Below, piece by piece: positions 1 to 6,032 of a stretch of DNA of 6,923 bases. Both the position numbers and the translations under genes were made by a program. The notes under the pieces were generated by a model. It searched no databases, had not been told where the DNA came from, and was given only the letters and a program-made list of their open reading frames with translations. Within the stretch, counting starts at the first letter, position 1. Each line of letters opens with the position of its first letter. This stretch comes from an uncultured Ruminococcus sp. (GTDB taxonomy: Bacteria; Bacillota; Clostridia; Oscillospirales; Ruminococcaceae), in contig CAMNMO010000148.1 of assembly GCA_946544695.1 (NCBI GenBank), positions 1 through 6,923 of the forward strand, in the 5' to 3' direction.

Positions 1-1669
1 CATATATCGTGCCGCCCTCAATGTAAAGGTCGCCGTTGGAATCAAGACCGTCGCCGCCGGAATTGACATTGAGATCACCGCCCGTGATGCGCAGGAATAC
101 GCCTTCCTGTGCTGCAAACTGGTCTCTGCCCATGCGTGTCTCGGAACCTGTATCGCTGCCGCCTGCGCAGTTTATGCCGTCATCGCTTGCGGTAACGTTT
201 ATGTCGCCGCCGTTCACGGTGACTGTCATGCCCTCTATGCCTTCATAACTCTTTGTTATATTGATGCTGCCGCCGTCTATCACAAGGTCGCCGCCGACAT
301 GCATGCCGTCATCGCCCGAACTTGCTGTGAAGCTGCCGCCGCTGATTTGTGCTGCACCGTCGCAGTGCAGGCTGTCATCTGCGGAATCTATATTGACAGT
401 ACCGTCCTCGATGATGATATTGCCGCCTGCTTTAAGTCCCTTAGCCGATGTTGCAGATGTGTCGGAAGTTTCAGCATCAGATGAAGTCTCATCGGTCTGT
501 GACTGTTCGGCGGGTGTCTCTGCATCAACAGGGATATCCTGCATGCCGCCTTCAGGCATTTCACCCATTCCGCCGCCAAAACCATCGGGAGGTGTGCCCA
601 TCTCGCCGCCGTTCATTCCGTCGGGCGGTGTCATTTCTCCCATATCACCGCCCATGTCCTCGGGACGACCCATGCCGCCCATTTCTCCTCCAAATTCTCC
701 GTTCATCTCACCACCCATGCCGACCTGTCCGCCGAAACCGTTCTGCCAGTCACCATTGGGTGTGCCGTCCGACTTCATAGAAGCATTGGAACTTCCGCCG
801 CCTGTGGTCATATCAAACTCGCCGCCGCTTATCTCGAGATCGGTCTTGGCGTAGATACCGTCACCGCCTGCATTAACGGTAAAGCTGCCGCCTGTGATGC
901 TGATGATGCCCTTTTCTTCCTCATCGTTGGTGGTCTTTACTGCATCAGTGCCCGAAGTGAGGTCAAAGGTACCTGCGCTTATCTTGATGCTGTCCTTGCC
1001 CACCAGAGCGGAATTAACAGCATTCACAGTCACGCTGCCGCCTGTCACCACCAGGTCGTCTTTGGATACGATGCCGTGTTTATAATTGGCATTGACTGTC
1101 AGCAAGCCGTCACCGTTGATGGTCAGATCTGCCCGTGAGAACACTGCCGCATCGGTATTATCGTCCTCTGCGATATCGTAGCTGCTGCCGTCCGTCAGGG
1201 TATTTTCGGTGCCGTCCTCAAGCAGCAGGAACACCTTGTCTGCATTGTTTACAAGTATGGCAGCGTTATCGGTGCAGGTAAGGTCTATGCCGTCAAGCAC
1301 CAGCTTCACCTTGTCTTCATCGCCTGCATCTACCACTATCCTGCCGTTTGCACAGCTGCCGCTGATGATATAAGTGCCTGCTGCGCTTATGGTGACTGTC
1401 GTGCCGTCAGCCGCAGCACCGCTGCCGTTTATCTGCACCTCGCTGTCGGTGAAGGCTATCTGCGAAGAATCTGTCTCCTCATAGCCGACCTCGATATCAT
1501 CGGCTTCAATACCTGCTTCCGCTGCTGTTACCACCGCTGCTGTCTGCGAGTTTTTGCAGCCGTCCGCACTGCCTGACGAACGGCTGCCTGTTTCGGCACA
1601 GCCTGCCAGACTTATCATCATGACTGCTGCCACGCAGGCTGCAAGCCTTTTCATTCTATCTGTTTTCAT
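1..1669 (-). CDS. Exported lipoprotein with Cthe_2159-type (DUF4353) carbohydrate-binding beta-helix domains, 3' end beyond the window
   Basis: About 556 residues are visible and the C-terminus lies beyond base 1. The N-terminus is a lipoprotein signal peptide: basic MKTDRMKR, a short hydrophobic stretch, then lipobox LAGC with the acylated Cys at residue 24. A low-complexity tether follows to about residue 70. Residues about 125-290 and 425-556 carry repeating short beta strands ending in GG turns (ISGG, ITGG, VTGG, IDGG, VNGG, IEGG) alternating with acidic loops such as SGDDGMH, ASDDGIN and GGDGLD. This is the right-handed beta-helix pattern of the Cthe_2159/DUF4353 family, whose founding member binds acidic and beta-linked plant polysaccharide and calcium. 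Between them, residues about 298-378 are rich in Met, Gly, Glu and Pro, followed by a Ser/Thr/Asp-rich stretch to about 410. The ATG at 1669 is chosen because AGAGGT sits 7 bases upstream. It lies downstream of the DUF4956 gene on the same strand. The ligand here is unknown; the family call is firm. Confidence 0.9.
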   Translation of the reverse strand, partial: MKTDRMKRLAACVAAVMMISLAGCAETGSRSSGSADGCKNSQTAAVVTAAEAGIEADDIEVGYEETDSSQIAFTDSEVQINGSGAAADGTTVTISAAGTYIISGSCANGRIVVDAGDEDKVKLVLDGIDLTCTDNAAILVNNADKVFLLLEDGTENTLTDGSSYDIAEDDNTDAAVFSRADLTINGDGLLTVNANYKHGIVSKDDLVVTGGSVTVNAVNSALVGKDSIKISAGTFDLTSGTDAVKTTNDEEEKGIISITGGSFTVNAGGDGIYAKTDLEISGGEFDMTTGGGSSNASMKSDGTPNGDWQNGFGGQVGMGGEMNGEFGGEMGGMGRPEDMGGDMGEMTPPDGMNGGEMGTPPDGFGGGMGEMPEGGMQDIPVDAETPAEQSQTDETSSDAETSDTSATSAKGLKAGGNIIIEDGTVNIDSADDSLHCDGAAQISGGSFTASSGDDGMHVGGDLVIDGGSINITKSYEGIEGMTVTVNGGDINVTASDDGINCAGGSDTGSETRMGRDQFAAQEGVFLRITGGDLNVNSGGDGLDSNGDLYIEGGTIY

Positions 1670-1676
1670 GGCAATT

Positions 1677-1682
1677 ACCTCT
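1677..1682 (-). promoter_or_regulatory. Ribosome binding site of the beta-helix lipoprotein gene
   Basis: AGAGGT lies 7 bases before the ATG at 1669. It favours this start over the in-frame ATG at codon 6 (1654), and the longer start also gives the basic n-region expected of a signal peptide. Confidence 0.7.
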
Positions 1683-1730
1683 ACAATATTAACTGATTAA
1701 AATATTTAGCGTTTATTTTTGCATATTTAT

Positions 1731-1762
1731 CACTCACCCGCCGAAAACCGTTCGGGTGAGTG
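1731..1762 (-). other. Perfect 10-bp hairpin between the DUF4956 and lipoprotein genes
   Basis: CACTCACCCG at 1731-1740 is the exact reverse complement of 1753-1762, with a 12-base loop. Neither strand has a T-run after the stem, so it does not look like a normal intrinsic terminator. It starts 26 bases after the DUF4956 stop and ends 62 bases before the lipoprotein ATG. An mRNA-stabilising or processing hairpin, or a partial terminator that lowers lipoprotein expression, are both possible. No convincing separate promoter was found in the AT-rich stretch 1683-1730, so read-through from the upstream genes is the simplest view. Confidence 0.55.
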
Positions 1763-1787
1763 GATATATGTCGAACTTGTGAACTGA

Positions 1788-2492
1788 TCAAAGCTGATCT
1801 GCTTCAGGCATTCTTCTGGCACAGAGTATCTCCAGATTGCCGTTGCGAACTCTCAGTTCGTCGATGAGTTCCTTTTCACTTGCGCCTTTCTTCAGGGTAA
1901 TGTCATATCTCAGCTTGAAAAGGCTGCCCATGTTGGTGGTCTTGACCTGTTCGAGTTTTGCCTTTGTTGTGAACTTCTTGAAGATATCATCAAATACATC
2001 GCTGTAATCAAGGCTTTCGGGTATAGTTATGGTCAGCACCTTCTCGCTGTCAGCGCTTTCGCCCAGAGGAAGGAATGCATAGACCGCATTTACTGCGCAT
2101 ACCACAACGGTGAATATAGCTGCGAGCACCAGATGGTTCGTGCCTGTTGCCAGTCCCACTGCCATCGAAAGGAATATCGCCAGGATATCCTTTGCATTGC
2201 CGGGCATCGAACGGAACCTTACCAGGCTGAATGCGCCTGCAACTGCCACGCCTGTGCCAAGATTTCCGTTGACCAGCATTATTATCACCTGAACGATGAT
2301 GGGCAGCAGCGCCAGTGTGGTAGCAAAACTTTTGCTCTTATGCTGCCTGTAACAGAACCCGAAGGCTATAACCGCACCAACCAGCAGAGATACGATAGAG
2401 CAGATAAAAAACGTCGAATTGTTGATAGTAGATGTTCCCACAGATGATGTGAGGTCGAGAGTAAAAATTTGAAAAATGTTAAGCACAGTCAT
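1788..2492 (-). CDS. DUF4956 family four-helix membrane protein
   Basis: The protein has 234 residues. Hydrophobic segments lie at about 27-48, 57-75, 102-117 and 120-141, with a soluble C-terminal part (about 148-234) of mixed alpha/beta character. Between the second and third helices is the family hallmark GAFSLVRFRS (residues 86-95), with Arg92 and Arg94 in an otherwise hydrophobic, Gly-rich stretch. The DUF4956 family has no firmly established biochemical role, but its genes commonly sit beside VTC-domain polymerase genes in Firmicutes. Here the ATG lies inside the last codons of the polymerase gene (14-base overlap, different frame), with AAAGG just upstream, so the two are probably translationally coupled and made in matched amounts. 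I infer a membrane partner of the polymerase, perhaps doing what the fused membrane domain does in the yeast VTC complex. That role is not shown by the sequence. Confidence 0.9.
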   Translation of the reverse strand: MTVLNIFQIFTLDLTSSVGTSTINNSTFFICSIVSLLVGAVIAFGFCYRQHKSKSFATTLALLPIIVQVIIMLVNGNLGTGVAVAGAFSLVRFRSMPGNAKDILAIFLSMAVGLATGTNHLVLAAIFTVVVCAVNAVYAFLPLGESADSEKVLTITIPESLDYSDVFDDIFKKFTTKAKLEQVKTTNMGSLFKLRYDITLKKGASEKELIDELRVRNGNLEILCARRMPEADQL

Positions 2493-3243
2493 TCACCTTT
2501 CCTTTACTGTTTTCATCGGTCATTCTAAGATATTTTTCACGGTCGAGGGCTTCGCTGAAAACCCGTTTGTATGCTTCGCCGTACTTTGAAAAGCTGGCGG
2601 GGTATATCTTCATTTCATCAAGCAGGAAGCTGAGCCACAGGGGCATCGCACCCGGTATCTTGATCTCCATTATCCTTGTGTGCGGGTCGAGCAGCTTTTC
2701 TCCCCACACGCCTTTTTCCAGCCTGATCTCCTCTTCACGATAGGTTATGTTGCTGTCAAAGGTTATGCGCAGGTCGGGATTATTGATACCTGCAAAAGCT
2801 ATCCTGTCGTAACTCAGGTACATCGCAGGGGCGATATCCTTGTAGTAATGCAGGAAGTAGTCTATCTCCTTTTCGATCTGCGGGTTCTTATCGGGCATCA
2901 CTCCGAAATTCACGAACTCGTAGCTGTCTATCAGCGACATATCCACACGCCTTTTATAGACCACGCCTTTGTACTTCTTTTTCAGCTCCACAAAGACCTT
3001 GCTGTCCTTATTCGGGACACCGTAACTTCTTATGCGAAGCTTTTCTTTGTAAACGGGCTTCTCCATAGAAGTCCTTATCAGCTGATGGTCGGGAGTATCA
3101 TAATATATATTGCAGATAGTTGTCAGTCCGTAATTATCAGCTGCTGCTTTTCCTGCCATGAACCTTATCAGTTCTTCCTGCTGCTCGTCGGTAACTATGT
3201 ACTTTTTTTCGACTCGCTTGAATATTTCCTGTACAGTTGCCAT
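2479..3243 (-). CDS. VTC-domain polyphosphate polymerase
   Basis: This 254-residue protein is a single VTC domain, the catalytic fold that in yeast Vtc4 makes inorganic polyphosphate from ATP inside a basic tunnel of the CYTH/triphosphate-tunnel type. Family motifs appear in order: EKKY (12-15), KLRIRSYG (68-75, alternating Arg70 and Arg72), VELKKK (85-90), YKRR (96-99), SYDR (144-147), RITFDSN (159-165), MEIKI with Glu193 and Lys195, and SFSKYG (217-222). These supply the alternating basic and acidic side chains expected of a tunnel that binds ATP gamma phosphate and metal. No membrane segment or SPX domain is present, so it should be cytoplasmic. An upstream in-frame ATG at 3261 lacks a good ribosome binding site; the ATG at 3243 has AAAGGA 9 bases before it and begins MATVQEIF. 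The gene leads the block and overlaps the DUF4956 gene. Activity as a polyphosphate polymerase is inferred from the family. Confidence 0.93.
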   Translation of the reverse strand: MATVQEIFKRVEKKYIVTDEQQEELIRFMAGKAAADNYGLTTICNIYYDTPDHQLIRTSMEKPVYKEKLRIRSYGVPNKDSKVFVELKKKYKGVVYKRRVDMSLIDSYEFVNFGVMPDKNPQIEKEIDYFLHYYKDIAPAMYLSYDRIAFAGINNPDLRITFDSNITYREEEIRLEKGVWGEKLLDPHTRIMEIKIPGAMPLWLSFLLDEMKIYPASFSKYGEAYKRVFSEALDREKYLRMTDENSKGKVNDCA

Positions 3244-3252
3244 ATATCTCAG

Positions 3253-3258
3253 TCCTTT
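3253..3258 (-). promoter_or_regulatory. Ribosome binding site that sets the polymerase start
   Basis: AAAGGA lies 9 bases before the ATG at 3243. It overlaps the first codons of the longer frame that would begin at 3261, which has only a weak AAG-type sequence before it, so the shorter 254-residue product is preferred. Confidence 0.7.
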
Positions 3259-3292
3259 CATCTTGGTTATTAAGGTTTGCTTTCCTTCTATG

Positions 3293-3331
3293 GTTATAAG
3301 TATAAGCCCTCGACCTTAATCTTAACTTAAC
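3293..3331 (-). promoter_or_regulatory. Likely promoter and tandem-repeat operator of the polymerase/DUF4956/lipoprotein block
   Basis: On the minus strand, three TTAAG words sit close together and the outer two are exactly 11 bases apart. In plus coordinates this is ACTTAAC (3325-3331), a 4-base spacer, and CCTTAAT (3314-3320). Candidate -10 boxes are TATACT (3299-3304) and TATAAC (3293-3298). The -35 region is poor and is covered by the repeats, the layout expected of a promoter activated by a PhoB/OmpR-type regulator. About 50 bases of untranslated leader would precede the ATG at 3243. The regulator encoded at 4817-5494 is the obvious candidate, by proximity and site similarity only. Confidence 0.5.
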
Positions 3332-3376
3332 CGATTGTGTAATTTATCTGAAATCAAAAAATAATTTTCAGCCTGT

Positions 3377-3434
3377 CAAAAAGCCCGAAAACAGGCGGCT
3401 GCCGCCATTGCGTATAAAGCGGCCGCCGTCTGTT
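3377..3434 (-). terminator. Intrinsic terminator of the two-component operon
   Basis: A 16-bp stem (3390-3405 with 3419-3434) with one mismatch and one G-T wobble encloses a 13-base loop. On the minus strand it is followed by TTTTCGGGCTTTTT, an interrupted T-rich tail. It lies 54 bases beyond the histidine kinase stop and upstream of the polymerase promoter, so it should separate the two transcription units. The interrupted tail suggests termination may be incomplete. Confidence 0.65.
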
Positions 3435-3450
3435 CTGATTTGTATTTGCC

Positions 3451-3494
3451 GTTTAAGTCTGCTTAAATCACGCTTATTTAAGTTTGGTTTAAGT
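3451..3494. promoter_or_regulatory. Cluster of four TTAA-core half-sites at the end of the kinase gene
   Basis: TTTAAGT at 3477-3483 is repeated exactly at 3488-3494 with a 4-base spacer TTGG, a 7-4-7 tandem repeat of 11-bp period. A second pair, GTTTAAG (3451-3457) and GCTTAAA (3461-3467), has 10-bp spacing. The first pair includes the kinase stop codon. These resemble the repeats at 3314-3331 and 5729-5746 and could be extra binding sites for the neighbouring OmpR-type regulator, lying about 150 bases upstream of the polymerase promoter. Assignment as operators is inference; AT-rich composition raises the chance of coincidence. Confidence 0.4.
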
Positions 3495-4820
3495 CAGCGC
3501 CCTGAGCCTTGCTTTGAAGGTTATCTTACCGTCGCCCGTCCTGCATTCTATCTTTCCCTTATGCGCTTCGACAGTTGCCTTTGCTACGGAAAGTCCTATA
3601 CCGTAGCCCGTTCTCGTCTCGCCGTCATCACGCTTGCGTGAGCTGTCTGCACGGTAAAAGCGGTCGAACAGTCTTTCGGGGTGTTCGGGCGGTTCTTTGC
3701 AGTCGTTCTCAACTTCGATGACTGCATGCCTGCCGCTTGCAGTCTTGTTAAGTCTGACCTGAATGCTGCCTGACGCATCACAGTATTTAACTGCATTCTC
3801 CGTCAGTATGGACACAAGCTGTCTCAGTGCACCCTCATCGCCGTTGACACGTATGCCCTCCTCAGCCTTGACTTCAAGGGAAAGCCCCTTGTTATCCGCA
3901 AGGGTACGAAACGGCGAAGCGATATCTATGAACGCATCAGAAAGGTCAAACTCCTCAAAATTCAGCTTGACCTGCTCGCCGTCCATGCGAGCCAGTTTCA
4001 GCATATCAGCTATCAGTCCGTTCAGGCGCTCCACCTGATTTTTGATGCTCTCCGTCCACTCGGTGGGCTCGTTCAGCATCTCGATGACCTCAGTGTTCGC
4101 TGAGATTATCGCAAGCGGCGTCTTTATCTCGTGACCCGCATCGGTAATGAACATGCGCTGCTTTTCATAGTTCTCGATGAACGGCTTTACTGCGAACTTC
4201 GAGCAGATGATTATCAGCAGGCAGATGAGCAGCCAGCCGCCCACCGATATCGCTGCCGACACCAGCATGAAATTGTTCCTTGTGCGTATATCGTCACGGC
4301 AGTCCAGAAAAATGTACATCAAACCGCCATCCGAAGTATCCGACAAAGCAAAGCGGTAATTCTCATCAAAGCCCGATGTTTTGCCGCCCGAGTTTGCACG
4401 CTCGGCATACTCCAGTGCTTCATCGCTGGAAACCGCAGCAACATGTCCCGTATTGACCTTTACGGGCTCCATGTCAGCATTATAGCGCACATAGAAATAT
4501 CGGGTCTGGTAGCGTGTCTCCTCATTGAACCTGCCTCGGTATTTGTCGCCTTCGGGGGCGGGGGGCGGTTCTGAGGCTGACGAAACATCTGTCATGCTCA
4601 CATCTGTGTACATATTCTCGGGTCGCATCGACCGCTGTTCCTTATGCATAAAGTCGGGAAACTCGCCCTCATTCTCGCAGAGTATCTGCATTAGTTCCTT
4701 TTCACGCTTATCCATCTGGGCGATGTTGATGATATTTATAAGTCCCACCACCACCAGCTCGACCACAAAAACACTTGCCGCAGCGATAAGCACAAATCTG
4801 CGGCGAAGCCGCTTTATCAT
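3489..4820 (-). CDS. Membrane sensor histidine kinase of a two-component system
   Basis: The protein has 443 residues. Transmembrane helix 1 is at about 9-33, an extracytoplasmic sensor region at about 36-180, and helix 2 at about 184-206. A short linker beginning AVKPF leads straight into the dimerisation domain, too short for a full HAMP domain. The H-box DAGHEIKTPL puts the phosphorylated His at 230. The ATPase domain shows N-box TENAVKY (Asn342), an F-box-like LFDRFYR (384-390) and G-box TGYGIGLS (404-411). All catalytic motifs look intact. The sensor region has an acidic, Pro-rich part near 80-92 and no domain I can name, so the signal is unknown. The ATG overlaps the regulator stop as ATGA, and GGAGG lies 7 bases upstream of it, so the pair is co-translated. 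The partner is the regulator at 4817-5494, and control of the polymerase block is inferred from shared repeats. Confidence 0.95.
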   Translation of the reverse strand: MIKRLRRRFVLIAAASVFVVELVVVGLINIINIAQMDKREKELMQILCENEGEFPDFMHKEQRSMRPENMYTDVSMTDVSSASEPPPAPEGDKYRGRFNEETRYQTRYFYVRYNADMEPVKVNTGHVAAVSSDEALEYAERANSGGKTSGFDENYRFALSDTSDGGLMYIFLDCRDDIRTRNNFMLVSAAISVGGWLLICLLIIICSKFAVKPFIENYEKQRMFITDAGHEIKTPLAIISANTEVIEMLNEPTEWTESIKNQVERLNGLIADMLKLARMDGEQVKLNFEEFDLSDAFIDIASPFRTLADNKGLSLEVKAEEGIRVNGDEGALRQLVSILTENAVKYCDASGSIQVRLNKTASGRHAVIEVENDCKEPPEHPERLFDRFYRADSSRKRDDGETRTGYGIGLSVAKATVEAHKGKIECRTGDGKITFKARLRALT

Positions 4821-5494
4821 TCCCTGACCTCCAGCGTGTAGCCCACACCACGGCTCGCCTTTATCTCAACATCGGCGCCCACCGCTGCCAGCTTCTTGCG
4901 GATATATGAGATATACACCCACACCACGCTTATCTCAGCCTCCGAATCAAAGCCCCATATCTTCTCCATGAGTCTCTCGGTGGATATCAGCACGTTGCGG
5001 TTCAGCATGAGCATTTCCAGCACCTGGAATTCTTTATTGCCAAGCTTCTGTTCGCCGCCCGCTTCGGTGGAGATGACAAAGCGCTCCCTGTCCAGCGTGA
5101 CATTGCCGACTTTCAGCGAATTTGGCGAAAACTCGGTCCTGCGGCGTGTCATGGCACGTATGCGTGCCATAAGTTCACCCATAGCGAAAGGCTTGGTCAG
5201 GTAATCGTCTGCACCGCTGTCAAGTCCCGTTATCCTGTCCTCCACCTGAGACTTTGCCGTCAGCAGCAGCACAGGCGTCTGTATGCCCTTGTCACGTATC
5301 CGTTTCAGCACGGTTATGCCGTCCATTCCCGGCATCATGATATCCAGTATTATGCCGTCATACTCAGCCCCGATTATATAATCATAAGCGTCCAGCCCGT
5401 CATACACAGCATCGACCGAATAATTATTATGCTTTAGCACTGCCACCAGTGCGTTGGAAAGCTCCTTTTCGTCCTCAGCCAGTAAAAGTCTCAT
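4817..5494 (-). CDS. OmpR/PhoB-family response regulator
   Basis: The protein has 225 residues with two domains. The receiver (about 1-115) has the acidic pair Glu7/Asp8, phosphoacceptor Asp51 in ILDIMMPGMDG, switch Thr79 in LLLTAK and Lys101 in LTKPF. The winged-helix DNA-binding domain (about 125-223) includes KEFQVLEMLMLN, the recognition region WVYISYIRKKL and the C-terminal hairpin SRGVGYTL. It should bind tandem DNA repeats of about 11-bp period as a phosphorylated dimer. A GTG at 5503 would extend the frame by three codons, but AAGGAG (5503-5508) overlaps that codon and stands 8 bases before the ATG at 5494, which is therefore the start. It is the first gene of the operon, overlapping the kinase by 4 bases. 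Likely targets are its own promoter and that at 3293-3331, because both carry TTAA-core tandem repeats. Confidence 0.96.
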   Translation of the reverse strand: MRLLLAEDEKELSNALVAVLKHNNYSVDAVYDGLDAYDYIIGAEYDGIILDIMMPGMDGITVLKRIRDKGIQTPVLLLTAKSQVEDRITGLDSGADDYLTKPFAMGELMARIRAMTRRRTEFSPNSLKVGNVTLDRERFVISTEAGGEQKLGNKEFQVLEMLMLNRNVLISTERLMEKIWGFDSEAEISVVWVYISYIRKKLAAVGADVEIKASRGVGYTLEVRE

Positions 5495-5502
5495 ACAGGT
5501 CA

Positions 5503-5508
5503 CTCCTT
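5503..5508 (-). promoter_or_regulatory. Ribosome binding site that sets the response regulator start
   Basis: AAGGAG ends 8 bases before the ATG at 5494 and physically overlaps the alternative GTG at 5503, ruling that codon out as the start. Confidence 0.85.
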
Positions 5509-5605
5509 ACTATTGCACGATCATAAATATGGTCATCCCGATCGCACAGATCACACATCAAAAACCGTTCACCAAGCCTGCTGACATTGTGATTCACGTT
5601 CAGCC

Positions 5606-5646
5606 GCCGACATGTCACAGCTATATCAAAACTTGAAACTGTCGGC
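5606..5646 (-). other. Hairpin-forming repeat in the leader of the two-component operon
   Basis: GCCGACA at 5606-5612 is the exact reverse complement of 5640-5646, with 27 bases between. In the minus-strand leader RNA it would lie about 110-150 bases before the regulator start. On the plus strand the stem is followed by ATTTTT, so it could also stop antisense transcripts. The stem is short and the loop is long, so the evidence is modest. Confidence 0.35.
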
Positions 5647-5708
5647 ATTTTTGGTGATGTTCTGAGCTGTAAGTTGTACGTTGTGCCTCGGGATAGTCGG
5701 GATCTTTT

Positions 5709-5746
5709 ATCATATCGTATCAGACTCAGTTTAAATATAGCTTAAA
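5709..5746 (-). promoter_or_regulatory. Likely autoregulated promoter of the two-component operon
   Basis: On the minus strand, TTTAAGC, spacer TATA and TTTAAAC form a 7-4-7 tandem repeat of 11-bp period (5729-5746). Nine bases beyond it is TACGAT (5714-5719), preceded by TG one base earlier as in an extended -10 box; TATGAT (5709-5714) is an overlapping alternative. There is no good -35, as expected where a bound activator replaces it. The transcript would have a leader of about 210 bases. Binding by the operon's own regulator is inferred. Confidence 0.5.
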
Positions 5747-5757
5747 CCAATTATAAT
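5730..5757 (+). promoter_or_regulatory. Possible plus-strand promoter with no gene behind it
   Basis: A perfect TATAAT (5752-5757) lies 16 bases after TTTAAA (5730-5735) on the plus strand, so the same tandem repeats could also serve a divergent promoter. Transcription would start near 5764 and enter the hairpin-rich, gene-free stretch. A perfect -10 in AT-rich DNA can be coincidence; the -35 is weak. Confidence 0.35.
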
Positions 5758-5820
5758 TATGACTATCCCTTTAAAACACCACTAAGGATAGAAGTATAAC
5801 AAGTAAAATTTATTGAGATG

Positions 5821-5855
5821 TTTTCTCTCCCCCGCCGAAGGCGGGGGAGAGAAAA
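5821..5855. repeat. Perfect 16-bp hairpin with GAA loop
   Basis: Bases 5821-5836 are the exact reverse complement of 5840-5855, leaving a three-base loop GAA (TTC on the other strand). The stem has an A/T outer end and a C-rich/G-rich core. Because the T and A runs are inside the stem, an RNA from either strand would have the shape of a very stable rod, with the U-run on its 3' side present only on neither strand beyond the stem. It may be a bidirectional transcription barrier, a small RNA element or a dispersed repeat. Confidence 0.75.
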
Positions 5856-5875
5856 CCGCCAACTATTGTTAATGC

Positions 5876-5910
5876 CCGCTGAAAGGCTGTTTAGTGTGGT
5901 GTGTCAGCGG
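5876..5910. repeat. Short 7-bp inverted repeat
   Basis: CCGCTGA (5876-5882) is the exact reverse complement of 5904-5910, with 21 bases between. It lies between two stronger hairpins and could be part of one folded RNA or DNA structure. No function can be assigned. Confidence 0.35.
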
Positions 5911-5954
5911 TATAACCATAATTATAATTAACGACACATAATTATTCACTCAGA

Positions 5955-5992
5955 CCGAGCGCACAGCCTGTGATATTCGGCTGTGTGGTCGG
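5955..5992. repeat. 14-bp imperfect hairpin
   Basis: Bases 5955-5968 pair with 5979-5992 with one mismatch and one G-T wobble around a 10-base loop. On the plus strand the stem is followed by GATAAGTCAG and a run of eight A, so there is no T-tail for termination in that direction; the minus strand also lacks a T-run after the stem. It may be a structural element of an untranslated RNA or a regulator site. Confidence 0.5.
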
Positions 5993-6032
5993 GATAAGTC
6001 AGAAAAAAAATGACATTTTATATATTTATCAG

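Noticed and set aside
261..854. 197-codon plus-strand open frame, Pro/Ser/Met-rich
   Set aside because: It is the antisense shadow of the Gly/Met-rich lipoprotein; its Pro-rich make-up mirrors GGN codons on the other strand, and it has no ribosome binding site.
2680..3273. 197-codon plus-strand open frame over the polymerase gene
   Set aside because: It lies opposite a complete VTC domain with all family motifs, and its own translation shows no recognisable domain.
5818..5934. 38-codon plus-strand open frame through the perfect hairpin
   Set aside because: No ribosome binding site, and its Arg-rich start simply reads the hairpin stem.
5821..5992. CRISPR-like array
   Set aside because: The inverted repeats differ from one another and there is no regularly spaced direct repeat.
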